Assembly: GCF_050948175.1 (NCBI RefSeq)
Contig: NC_135195.1
Coordinates: 10,196,001-10,260,000 of the forward strand
Length of the DNA stretch: 64,000 nucleotides
Reading direction: 5' to 3'
Source of the DNA: Xylocopa sonorina
Taxonomy: Eukaryota; Arthropoda; Insecta; Hymenoptera; Apidae
Part shown: positions 1-12,619 of the stretch, in pieces
How the letters are laid out: each line of letters begins with the position of its first letter
Numbering within the stretch: the first letter of the stretch is position 1
Program-made: the position numbers and the translations under genes
Notes under the pieces: generated by a model
Told to the model about the DNA's origin: nothing
What the model saw: only the letters and a program-made list of their open reading frames with translations
The model's database searches: none

Positions 1-1721
1 ACGCCCATCCATCCATTACGCGTTTCCTAGACCGTGTGTACACCCTGTGTGCGTTGCACATGCACCCGTTCGCAGACGCGGAGAACCACCTGTGTGCGTC
101 CCATGCTCCTGCGTGGAAACGATTCAGGAAGCTCGTATGGGGTGGTAGAAAAAGATAAGATCGTTAGTCGCTGGACGATCCAGGGTGGGCTTCTTTCGGT
201 GCGAATGGAATCTCTGTTGCTAGCGCGTCGATCAACCGGAGGATATGTTATTTTTTTTTTTTTTTACTCGAGACGAACATTTTTCGCGAGACAATTCTGG
301 TTTCACGAGAAACCAGATCTTATCGATTACAATCGTAGAAATTGTACTTGGAGATCGTCCGACTCGCGGTGGTTACTGGTTAATCGACACGCGACTTACC
401 GGCGGGAAAATTTGCGGTCCCGAACGAATCCCCGCTGTTGCAGCTATAGACGCATTAGCGAGACTCGAGTCGGAGCTGATCGCAGCCGGAAGGAAATTAG
501 TAAGAGTCGCGGTCGTGCGAGTTGCGATCGCGGTTAAAGTGATGCCAACTTGCGGTCAGTGAAAAATGAACTCGCGACTTAATGATCGCGTCGGTTTACT
601 GTTACAGGGGCGACGTTCGACGCGTTCAGCGGTTTCCTCGGACTAAAATTATTCGCGGTGAAAAAAAAAAGAAAAGTTCAAATATCTCTACTTTTTTTTC
701 GTTCCAACCAAGGAAGAATTAAACGTTGAATTTAGATCGGTATATAACCGAACCTCCATAAGACTCCATCCCGCAACTTGCGACCACAATTCAACTGGAA
801 CCTAGCACCGTACATTTCCAATCCCGGAGACACGGTTAAACCCAAAGTTATCGTCCAGACGATTTTGAATAGCGTCCATTCCTTCTGTTCCCGTTCTCCC
901 CTAAAAAGTGAAGCACGTTTTGGGCGCGAATCAGTCAGTCTCGATACCTCGATGCGTATCACCGCCGCGGAACACCTTCGTTTCCGGCTGGAGAGGAGCC
1001 GCGGTGTTGGCGCTGGTACGGGCACGCAATAAATTTGTGTACGAACGACGAGCGTGTGTAAATAGAAGCCCGCGGTGTGGTGGTATTGATTTCAGTGGTA
1101 TTACTCGACCGTAGGAGGGCGCTTCAAGGATGGCGAGGATGGTGGTTTTAGTAGAACGGAGAAGAATGAAGTTGAGGAAGGAGGAGCAGGAGGTCGAGGA
1201 TAAAGGATAGGATCGAGGGCCGGGCGGGAGGCGAAGGGAAGGCGGTAGACGAAGAAAGGCGGAAAGCAGAAGAAGAAGCAGCCGAAGGAGTAAGGGGCGG
1301 GTGGTGTCTTCCACCCCTTAACCTGTTCGTTCTAGCGTTAAATATGATACAAATGTTATCATCCCTTCTATTCTGTTCTCCTTCCACGATCCGCCCCTTG
1401 TGGCACGAACCGCGAGCGACGATTCTCCTCTTTCTCTCACCCTATCTCGCTTCCTCCGCAACCCTCCGCGTTCCTCCTCCTTCCCGTCGCTTTGCTTCGG
1501 CTCTCCTTTCATCCTTCGCCCCTTACACGTCCTTCCTCCCGGCTCGCCGTGTTCTCTTCCACGAGACAGAGAGGAGTCCTCGGTCTAACCTGAGCCGCTT
1601 TCTCCGCCTGCTTCTTCCCTCGTTTAACCTAGCATAGCGGGGATGACGGTATTAAGGGCAGCTCTATTATTCGACCACCCAACCACTCGACTCTTCGTCT
1701 CGAGAATCCTCGAATCCTTTT

Positions 1722-1725
<4 letters not shown>

Positions 1726-1753
<28 letters not shown>
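1726..1753. repeat. (CT)n microsatellite
   Basis: About 14 CT units following a T run, inside a pyrimidine-rich block of roughly 600 nt. Confidence 0.95.
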
Positions 1754-1756
<3 letters not shown>

Positions 1757-4700
1757 TTCTCCTTCCTCCCCAATCTCCCTTTCCCGCGCTGCCCTTCCGC
1801 CCCCTCGCCCTCTTGCTTCGCTGTCTCTTTCAACCCTCGCGCAGCCCCTCCCGTTCACCACCGTTCAACCACTACGCTCACCACCTTTTCCTCCCTTACG
1901 TATACAATGTTCCGACGTATTTTTCTCTGCCTCTCACCCTCGCCTTAACCCCTCTGCTACTTCCTGCTGCGAAACTCCTCTCTTTATCACTCGCGCCCCT
2001 TCTCGCTTTTTTGGATCCACTGTAAACAAACGCACGAGCGCAAAAGAAGAATCGAAGGTTTTTCACCCGACCATTCTTCGGCTCCACTCGTTCCCCCCGT
2101 TCTTACCCCCTCTGTCTCTTTGTCAGTCTCTTTTCTCGTTTCCACCGGCGCTAGTTGCCCGGTGACTTTAAGGGAAGTTAAGCGGTCGAGCATGACTGGC
2201 GAACCGATGTGACCGCTCGTCCGAGGGAATAGAATTATCCTGGCGAACTTCGCGCGAACGTTGTTGTTCGTCGAGTTTAGTTTGCGATTAAGTATCGAAC
2301 TCGTTAGTAGTAGTGTGTGTGCGTGTGCATGGAAAGTTCTCGTCATTTTTTACGCGCGACAGGATTTTCGTGCGTTCTCGACGTTTTTAAATTTCTCGCT
2401 CCACGAAAAATAGACAAAATGCCACTGGCAATCGTGTTAGGTATTCTAGCGCAACGGATAATAGCTTCGCGTTCTAAACTTTTTCATTGTCGGAGGGCTA
2501 CTAAAAAAAAGAAAAATGCTTGAATCGCAGAGAGACAAAAATCGTCGAGTCGGTTCGCGGTATCTCCATCGAAGGATGCTCTCTAAGTGGTTTGAAACAC
2601 GGGCCGCTGGTAATATAGGGGGTGGACGTTGGTGCTCGAGGGTCGCGAACGCGATGCGCCAGTTCTTTAAAATTTGTAGACGAGCTCCTCTGCTCGAGCG
2701 GATCCCGGATGGACTCTTCACCCAGTGTCCCTCGAAACCCTCTCGGCCGCGATTCTTGAAGGAAACGCGGACGGGCGAGCAAAACAAGCGACGAAAAGTT
2801 TCTCGAACCCGGCCGGCCATTCTTTCTCCCCCTATCTCTACGTTTACCCCCGTTAACTTCCCCCAAGTTAGACGCTCGCGTAGACTTGCGTCTGAAATAC
2901 CGCGGCGCGCGCGCGTTCATCGATCGATCGGCCATCCAACTGAAAGATCAACACGCTCATCGTGCTATTTGCGATCTTTCAAACCGTCGCTCTCGTGTGG
3001 ATAGAATATTTTCGATGGTAAATTTGAACAGACGGAACCATTGTTGTTTCGTCTGAAACAATCGTAGGACGAATTGCACCGGGCCAGGTATAAATCTATT
3101 TCTCGACGTTGCGTGCGCGAGTTTTCGACTCTAACGTAAGGTCTGTTCGAGAAATTTAAAGGATCGCAACAACGGCGAGACGCGAACTTTTCGATTCATA
3201 GCTGGTCATTAGCGTAATACAGAGAACTGGGAAGTTCGTATCGCGCGATCTTTGACTTCCTTCGAGTAAATGACTCCTTTATCATGTATAACATTCTGTT
3301 TGCATACGTCGCTGAAATTTCTCCCGAGCTACTTGGAAACGACTGCCGCGCTTCTGCTCGAGTCAATTAAATTTGATGATATATTCAAGATGCTCGCGCT
3401 GTAACATATTCCTCACGGTCTACTATAAAGTGTACCATTCGCCTTATGGCGCAGCGTTTAAGTTACCCTTTGTAAGCGAAGAAGAAGTATGCCATAAATT
3501 GGCAACGTTTCACGTGCATAAAAACCTCTCTTCGACTTCCCTCCTGTTGCAGAACATGTTCCGAACGATTATCGAAAAAACTAAAAATTACGTCTCTCTC
3601 GTTCGTTTCTAATTATAAAATATACTACAGGATCCTCGCAAGAAGAATCACGCTAACGAACACGACGCGCAACACGTTAGACGCCACACACGCGGCATAA
3701 ACTTGTCCCATTAATGGCACGTAATCGTTCGATGATTCAGAGGCCGGGCTTATTCATCTCTCCCGCCTGAATCGAGGCGTCGATCGATCCTGTCCGTCAT
3801 ATAATCATCGCCAGCCACCCTCAAGATGGTCAAGAGAGGCGCCCCGTTCTGCAAGATTAATCCCACCCCGGAACCACTTTACCCGATACTTAATAATACC
3901 GCGGGCAACGGGCTCGTTCCACGGGCGAAATTAAAAGGGAAACATTGAAAAGGCGACACAGATCGATAAGTGACACTGCGCTTTTTATACTTCCGCGCTG
4001 GTGGAGGGCTCCAGACGATTCGCGGGAGGATTGGGGAGGAGGGTAAGTTTACGTCGCGGGTCTCTTGAAATCTTTACGAGGCAACTGGTTTCGCGTCTAG
4101 CGACGGGAACGCGACTGGAAAGGTATTAAAATTGTTATCCGGGACAGAGATCCACCCTTGACTGGTTCGAAGGGGTGAGCACGCGTTGGGTGCTGACAGC
4201 GGCGAAAGTTTCGAACGCCGATCGTGTCATTTTATTAATCGGATACTAAACTGTAGTTAGAAATGCGAACGATTCTCCGTACTTTTCGATGAAACAACGA
4301 GAACGTTAACAATCTTCGCTTCGAGGTTTCTTTTTACGCTCGTTGAGCGTCTTAGATTTGTATCTAGGAGGAACGAAGAGAGGACCGAAAAAATCTGTCG
4401 AACGTTCAGCAGTCGATGCGACTTTCGAGCGTTGTAACGGAGACCGCGATCGATAGTTCGTGAAACGATGGAATTTAACTATCCAGAAGCGGATAGAGGG
4501 TATAGAAAGGAGACGGGGGAGGGTAATGCGATGCTCGAGCCGCGTCTTCTTCGCGTATCGTACTCTGGAAAATGGATTTTCACGGGGGAAAAATGTGGCA
4601 CATATCTGGAAAGGAATTGCTGAGGTAGTCGTGTAAAAATGATTCCCAGCGACCGTGTATCGTTCAGAAATGGAACGATAATATACAAGGAAACTTTTCC

Positions 4701-7700
4701 ACCCACGGGATTCTTCTATCCGTGGTCAGCTGCTCGTGTTTGTATTTTATATTTGTTGTCGATCGACGTGCGATCGACGAGACGACATAAAAAAAAAAAT
4801 CGGTTGTGAATTTGCGAAAATAATATTCTAGTAAATAGTAAAATTTAATTTCTCTAAACGCCTTCCAACGAGTCAAGAATTTTTGTCCCGGCGAAACATC
4901 GAGATGGATGAAGTATTGAAACGGGAGAAAAAAAATTTCATCAACTCCTTCGTTCGGGATAGTAGGTCACCGTGGCAAAAAAGAGTCGACCTTCGAGTTC
5001 ACAGCGGATTAATTAGTTTCGAAAAATGTTGAATTATCAAGTCGAAACACGCGTGAAATATCGCTGGATTTAGGGAGGGGGGTCGAATGAAAAATGAAAA
5101 TTTTCGCATTCTTCTCCGGAGCGCTGTTTAAACGTACTTTCGCCGCATTTTTAGAAGGGTATTCAAATCTTTTCGGGTGCGAATTTTTTTTAAGTCAGGC
5201 TAAAATAATTCAGCTCCCGCGGGCCACGGTTCCATTCAATTTATATTCATGGGGATTTAACGAAAAGAAACAGGTGGACAGAAATTAACATACGATATAG
5301 AGCGATACTCGCGCGTACGCTCGTGACCATTGGCTCTCAAGTAATAATTATATACGTACCGCGAAACTAAAACAACTTAAACACGTCGAGTTTATAATTT
5401 CCTGGAACGATATCATTATGTTCCATTCGTTCGAACTAATTTAACGTTTAAAATTTTCACGCGATTAAAATAAGAGCATCCGACAGTGTATTCAAAATTG
5501 CGGAAAAATTCATCAAAATGCCTGCTGCTGTTCAGCGGCGACCGAGAGTAAGATCCTTCCCGGTGTAAACGATCAATCAAGCCCCGCGTAAAACCATCCA
5601 CGCCTCTTTCAAATTATCAAGCGTTTATCCAGCTCGGCTGTATTCGCCGCTTAAAAAAATTCGCAACAATTTCTCGCAGGATACACGGCGCGATGCGATC
5701 TAGAATACAAGAGAGCGCGCAGCTTTGCTACAAAGAAATTTTATCAAACAACAGCACCGGATGCAGTCGTCGACGACAACAAAAAAGCAACCGACGCGAA
5801 AGACGAACCGGAAAAAGAACGGAGGACGACGGGGAGGAGGGGGGGAAAAAAGAGGAAAAGCGAGCGAAATTTCGAATCCGAAATCTTCTCTGGCGGCAGT
5901 CTCGATGGACTTTAATCGCGAGCTCGGTGGAAACTAAAAATTCACCTGGTACTTTTCGACTCGCTACGAGAAACCGGACGTTCTCTCTTTCCCCCACCCG
6001 CTTTGTTTCTGTTTCTTTCTCTCTCTCTCGGCCATTTCATATTCCTTTCCGGCGAGCAACACGACGACGACCGGCAAAAACGTATTAAAGCGTTTTTCCA
6101 GTGGACGAGAAAAGCAGAGAGGAGGGCTCGAGGAAAGGGGTAGGTCGGTGGCGATGGCGGAAGCGCGCGCGGTCGGTGGGGACAGAGACAGGTGAAACAG
6201 AAGAAAGGAGGCAGACGTTGACGGGAAACGGGAACCCGGGAAGTTGAGTTGGCTCCGGGAAAAATGGTCGTAGGACAGCAGGAGAAAATAAAGGGGAAAA
6301 CGGTTCGTATGAAAATGTAATTAGGGGAAGCGTGGAAGCTCGGCTCATTGCGGCCTCGACCCTTTTACTTCGCCACCTTCTCTTTCACTCGTATCCTCCG
6401 CTTCCTACCGCCCCTCGTGCCCCGCCGACCACCACTCTTACTTCTATCTCTCTATCCGCCGCTCTGCCCTCCTTTCGTTCCAACGGATTTCTCCTGTTGC
6501 CTCCGATGTAATTTGTTAACCGTCACGCCTCCGCGACGATCGAGAAATCCACTGTCGAGTCCTCGTGTAATTTTAATTGATACGCCACGCTTAATGGATG
6601 CTAATTCTTTTTCTTTTTTTTTTCTTCTTCGAAATTTCGTATCTACGTTCAATTCGATTTCTCCGCGATACGAAATTTTGTCGTTGCGAACAATTGGTCG
6701 GAAAAACTGTACGATATATGTCCAGCGCAAACAGCTTCTTGTCTCGCGTCACTTCTTCCGTACATCTTGAACAAAGTATCGCAGCTGAAATCGGAACTAC
6801 TATCTCATCCGTCTCGTTCGCACGAAAATCTACCGTCCACCGATGTAACAGACTTTGCTCCCCGTTACGGACGATAAAATCAAAGTCCGCACGACTGTGG
6901 CCGCAGCGCCCATCGCACCGTCCATCATTTCACCGCATGCGTGACCACCACGGGCTTACTTTGCCCCGACTGGGGGGGTAAGAATTATTATTCGCTGCAT
7001 CGGGACGGTTCCAGTTGGTACCTCTCGGCGTCTCTATGTTTCACGCGCGTAAAAAGGGGTTGGACGGTGGCAGCGACGCGAGGGGTGGAAAAACTCGAGA
7101 CTGCGACGCTCGGGAAAAGGTTTCGGGAGGAAGTGTCTTCACAATTTAACTTTTACGTCGCGCCCTGTCATTTCTATCCGGGGTTCCACGGCGGAATGCG
7201 AGCACCCTGCGCGACCCCCGTCGCAGGAGCATCAATCGCGTCGCAGGAGACACGGCGAACGGGATAACTTGCTCAGGAATTGTTCGACGCTCGCTGCTTC
7301 TCGTAACCGGATGTCGGGACTTTCTCGTGGTGAACGGTGGACGCGATTTGCGAGCGAAACGACGCACGGTGGGTCTCGGTGTGATCTTGCTCCCTCGAGA
7401 GGTGCCTCGGTAACGCTTCGTCGAGGACTTTGGCGATCCTAACGACCGTTTGCTCGCAGTTGATCGAGAACGTACACGACGCTATCGAACAGCTGTTCAA
7501 TTTTATCTACGAACGTTGTTTCGATTTTAGGATTAATTTATCCGAAATAAATACGTCGAAAGAATCTCGAACCGCGGAGTAAACTTTTTCCAGAACGGCA
7601 CACGTGTTAATCGCGTGAAGCGCATAAAAAATCGAGAAGAAATTAAACGCGCGTCGTCGCGAGCAGTATTCTGTTTACTTGGGTAATTTTCACGAGAGAC

Positions 7701-8856
7701 AGGTTGCGCGGCGTGCGGCGAGCGAAAATTTATAAACTCCTTCGACCATACTTGCCGCGGGGAATTCCATTTGTTTCGAAAGCTCGCGGACGTTTTACTT
7801 TGGCGCCTGAGCGCGTGCCGCCCACGCTCAATTAGAGCACGCATTAAAGTGCCACGAATTCCAGCGATTAACCGTACGAAATAAATAGCCGGTTCTTTCT
7901 CTTCGCGGCCGCTCCCTCCTTCGTTCTTTTTTTTTCTCCCTTTACACAGCTCCGGGCAATTAGGAGGATCGCTTATTCAAATAGCCCATATCGCTTGTGC
8001 AAGCATCAAGGGTTTCGTGCGCAGCCTCTCCTCTTCACCAAGTCGATTGCTCTGGGGGACGAATTTTGGTACCGTTCGAGCGTCCAATTATTACTAATTA
8101 AATATGCGACTGCACATATCCAGTACATTTCCGCAGATTACTATACGTACATATATCTCCAACTAGATTTAACGTACAGCAGTAGAGCAATTCAATTTCA
8201 TTTATGCTCGTTACCGAGATACGTGCGCGCGATGCTAGCTTCCTTTTCGAGTTTACTACCCCCGCGCGCGGAGTTCGCAGAAAATCGGTAATCAAAACAT
8301 CGCGAAATCTTTGATTAAGAGCCGCGATCCGGTTAGCCTTAATCGTGAAAAAAGAGGGGAGCACGAACGTTATTCACAATTATACCCATCCACGGGAACG
8401 GGCGACGGAGGGCGCGAGGGATGGGCGAGGGAAAACAGGGGTCGGGACAAGGAGCGCGACGATCACGGCGACGTCGTCGACGACAACTTGATCCCCGTTT
8501 TCAAACGGTTTCCGTCACAAAGCACCGCCTAGCAGAGACGATCCAACCCATCCACCCGCAGTCGCCCCGTTCGCCGCCCTTAAACAGCCCTTTGCTCGCG
8601 CGTTGGTCCGAGTATCCGCGCGAGACGCGTCATAAAGGGCGGAAAGAAGCATTCTCGAAAGGCGCGAGACAGGCTGGCTGGTGTGGTGTGTACCCGCGGC
8701 GCGTAAGTGGTAGGGCGTGCGCGCTCCAGGAGGAAACCAGGCAGCCGGAGAACGAGACGTTCAGCCGAAAAGAGAGCGTGAAACGGACCCGGGGACCCGG
8801 CTATGGATGCTCGCGGCTGACAGACGGAGAGAGGGACGTAAGGATGGCTAAAGTAT

Positions 8857-8860
<4 letters not shown>

Positions 8861-8908
<48 letters not shown>
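8861..8908. repeat. (GA)24 microsatellite
   Basis: A pure 48-nt run of GA, the longest perfect GA tract in the window, flanked by further GA-rich DNA to about 9000. Confidence 0.97.
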
Positions 8909-8912
<4 letters not shown>

Positions 8913-9455
8913 GAGAAAAGGAATAGGAAAAATCGAGGATAGAAGAGAGGGAGAGAGACAGTGTGGCAAAGAGCGAAATGCAGTAAGAGAGAGGGGAGGG
9001 TGGTTCGGTAGGGTGAGCTGACAGGAGGCGTTAGCTTGGGATACGCGGACCCGTCATACAATAAATACGATATTTGCACCCCACCTACCACCACCGTGGA
9101 ATAGAAGAGCGAGGTGGCGGCTTGGTGCAGCCAGGCTTTGGCTCCGGCACCAGAGGACGAGGGCGGTTGGTGGTCGCGGGTGGTTGCCGAGGTAGAGGGG
9201 CAGGGGATGGGGTCTGCGCGGGGTACTAGGGTAGGTTTAGAGGATGCGGGTGGGTGGCGAAACGTTGGTCGGTTGAAGGGACGAGGAGGTGGCGCGGAGG
9301 GCGGGTGGGCGGTCTGTACGATGGTATAGATTTTTATGTCTGCGAGAAATACAAAATGATGGATATAAACCTTCCTCGCCTCGCCGCCATCCTCTCCTCC
9401 TCTCTTCGCTCTTCTCCTGCACGTTACTCCGTCTCTCTTCTTCGCAGCCGCACTT

Positions 9456-9482
9456 TCTCTCTCTCTCTCTCTCTCTCTCTCC
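9456..9482. repeat. (TC)n microsatellite
   Basis: About 13 TC units in a pyrimidine-rich stretch, in opposite purine orientation to the GA tract 550 nt away. Confidence 0.95.
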
Positions 9483-10267
9483 CTCTCTCCCTTTCGCTTG
9501 GCAATCCCTTTCCCGCTTTCGCCAACGCTTTCACCGTCGTACACCCTCTCACGGGTGTAGGACGTACACAGTTTACCCGGTGCGCAGCGACGTTGATCTC
9601 CGCGAGAGCACACTTCTGTCTGTGTGCGCGCGTACAGGGTGTGCCGTTTTGGAGAACAGCCGCCGCGGAAATCGCCAGGATCGCTTAATTGCTTGGGTGT
9701 CGTTTAAGAAACGAGGGTATGTGTAAGTAGGACACCGTTAACTTGTCACGTTCGTCTATAGCCCGTTTGGTGTTCCCTTTCGTATTCCGTTTCGCGGAGC
9801 GCTCGTTCGTAGTGACTTCTTCGGAAGTTTGCGCGTAACAACGCGAGTGCCGCTACTGTTACTTAATTCGGCGAATGCGTAAGGTATATCGGGCTACGGA
9901 ACAATGCTCCAAGTGTAACAAAGAAGTCATTTTATTACTCGGAGCTCGCGCGAAACCGTCCCCTGTAACGGAAACACTTATCCCGAAATAATTGCACGAT
10001 CTACAGAAGCATAAAACCCAAACACTAACGTTCCCCGCCGCGATAAGGTGCTTTCAACTGCCATAAAAATGCGTGGCGCGGCAGGCGAGTAGGCAAACCC
10101 CGGAGACGTCTTCGCTACTTAAAAAGCGGTCTACACGCGTGACCGGTCATCCCCTCGAAGCCAATGAGGTCTCTTTCGGAAGCGTCCTCACACCATCGTA
10201 CCCGCGCGCTCACCACCTCCTACGCCCATTATCCCCGCAGAAGACGCGGCGGCTGTGGCGGTGGTGA

Positions 10268-10287
10268 CGGCGGCGGCGGCGGCGGCG
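10268..10287. repeat. (CGG)n triplet tract
   Basis: About six CGG units at the left edge of a C-rich block. Confidence 0.9.
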
Positions 10288-12121
10288 TTCACACATTAAA
10301 ACGGAACACCCCGTATAGACGTGCACACAGAGACGAATATACGTTTCACACGAACACGCGGCAACCTCACCTCGCTTACAGCGAAAGGGGAGGTGGGGAA
10401 GTCTCTTTCCGGCTGGCGCTCACGTTTCCCCACACCAGCCGCTCACTCGACCCACACCCCCATGGCTACCCAGCCCCCGAGAGCAACCTCGAACCTAACC
10501 TGCCTCCCTTCTCTTCGCCTCCTGCATCCTCATCCTCCGCATCCGCCTCCTTCGCCTCTCGCACCGCACGCCCAGCTTCCCATCTAACCCTCCTCCACCT
10601 CTTTCTCCACCACGTCCTCCCACACCCTCTCGCTCTCTCCATCCCTCTCGCCACCATCGTTGTACCGCGACCCTCTAACGGAAGCTCAGAGCGAATGTTT
10701 TGTCATCATACCGCCCTGCCAGGGCGCCACCAGCCCCTCTTCCCTCCACCGATTCCCCGTCACCCGTCCCACAGGCCACTCACCCCCGCGCTACCAACCT
10801 CTCTGCCCCCAAGGCCCCGCGGCAGATACACTTGCGACCACGTACACACCTCGAATTTCCGCTTTAGCTATCCGAACTGTTTCGTACGTGTACGCGCGCT
10901 CACCTACGCGACCGTTGCACAACAACCGATGCGAGCATCTACGGGATTCGCGGATCTACCGAGAGGATACGTCGGTACGCGTATTCCCTGGCTGCCGGTG
11001 TGGGATGCGTGGGCTTTCGAACCGTAAGCCTGCAGATATGTCGGGGGATACCCTGCGGTGCGAGCGTGCGCCTCGCGATCTAAGTGCACGCGCTTCGTAC
11101 CATTGTTCGAAAAGTTCGCCAACTTGAAAAACTAGCCCCGACTTAGGGCTCTCTTTGATGCATTCTCCGTCGCGTTACGTTTCGATCTCGTTCTCAGTTT
11201 TCTTGCGGAAGCTTCGTTCGCTAGTGCACGCACAGTGCACGCCGCGACTTTACACTGTCAACACCGTACAATTCCAAGTTTCGTACGTAATGCACACATC
11301 GCCTGCCAACTTTGCGACTAAAAATCCCCGTGCAGTGTAAACGTCGTACAATTTTAAACTTTCTTCCCAACAAATGTATCGCGTACAGTGGAACTCCATT
11401 TATCGTTGGGAAATTTTAGCGGATGCCTCGGTCAACCGAACCGCTGCCAGACTCCGCTCACTCCATCTACTGCCGATCGTCGCTTCGCCGCGAAAAATCG
11501 TAGACATCGAAAAGAATCGGCGAGTCTCTCTCTCTCTCGCAAGAGAATTTCATCGCGCAGCTGCGCACGTGCCGTTGGTCCTCTGCTGCGTTCCGACTTG
11601 TACAAATAAAGTCTGGAGGTTTCGCTCGAGTCAGACGTCCCAAAACTCTCCCGTTTGGTAAAAAATTCCAACGCAATCTCGTCGCACGATTTGTACAATC
11701 TCGAATTGTTGGTGGAACGCGGCGTCACGTAATGCAGCTATGGAACGCGACGCAAAGATGGTCCCAGGGTTCCTGGGAGCATAAGCGGGCGCGTGGAACG
11801 TAGCTAGTTTTACACCTGTGCGCGGCTCTCTCTGTGGGCCAGCGTGTTTGCCCTTTTCCATCGTGCTTTTCAGGGGGGTGACCGGCGACGCAGCGCGCGC
11901 CACGGCGCACGGTTTCCAAAAGCGACGGGGGCATCCACCACCCCTATATCCATCCCTCTCTATCTTCCTCTGCCCCTCCATCTTCCTCTCGGGTCCTCTT
12001 TGTCCCGTGACTTCGACAGAACACCGGGGTGGCAGAGGAAGGGGCGGGTATTCTTCTTTTTTTCTTCGCCTCTGTGCCGCCACCCATCCAGCCCAACCGC
12101 CGCCCAACCACTCTCTTTCGA

Positions 12122-12145
12122 TCTCTCTCTCTCTCTCTCTCTCTT
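12122..12145. repeat. (TC)n microsatellite
   Basis: A run of TC of about 12 units in a pyrimidine-rich block. Confidence 0.95.
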
Positions 12146-12453
12146 TTTCGCTTTCACCCTCCTCTCCGGCCATCCTCTTTCTCCGCCACCCAGCTCTCTC
12201 GTTCGGTCGTCGTTTTTTTCGAACGAACGCTCGCGCTTGCACTGGGAGGCACAGGGAGGCCAGCTAGATGGGCTTCGGCGTTGATAGGAGATGCTACGAG
12301 GGGGCGGAGGCTGAGGATGAAGCGAGGGGGCGAACGGTGGAGTTTTTTCGAAAGGTATCTCCGATAGTGACTTTCGAACGAGCTCTCTCCGAGCTGTCGT
12401 CCGTGTGCCGTGACAGAACGTGTACGTGCGCGTACCACGTACCAAGGTGTGGA

Positions 12454-12455
12454 AC

Positions 12456-12487
<32 letters not shown>
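12454..12487. repeat. (GA)n microsatellite with one interruption
   Basis: GA tract interrupted by a single GATA, followed by more GA-rich sequence to about 12510. Confidence 0.95.
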
Positions 12488-12591
12488 TGGAGAGAGAGGA
12501 AGGGAGAGAGATCCCAGCGTGTACACCCTGGCCGCAGAAGCATGGCGCGGCGGGAACGTTGATTGGTACTTCTGATGGTACTGTGATGCCG

Positions 12592-12619
12592 ATTAATTAA
12601 TTAATTCATTAATTAATTA
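12592..12619. repeat. Palindromic TTAATTAA cluster
   Basis: Overlapping TTAATTAA units on both sides of a single CATT interruption. The cluster contains several TAATTA cores, the typical homeodomain binding core. Its role is unknown. Confidence 0.9.

Noticed and set aside
4621..4640. TGAGGTAGTCGTG resembling the let-7 start
   Set aside because: The match ends after eight bases and no let-7 hairpin partner is present.
8461..8494. Minus-strand DQVVVDDVAV, reminiscent of the Gro CcN motif DQDLVVDVAN
   Set aside because: The residue order and spacing do not match, there is no suitable exon context, and the flanking sequence bears no resemblance to the family.
8801..9613. Minus-strand open frame of 270 codons
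   Set aside because: It is the translation of GA/CT microsatellite DNA (Ser-Leu and Glu-Arg runs), not a protein.
10164..11027. Plus-strand open frame of 287 codons, the longest in the window
   Set aside because: It runs through C- and CT-rich DNA that has few stop codons. The product is low-complexity Pro/Ser/His/Arg with no domain, and the parallel frames are open too.
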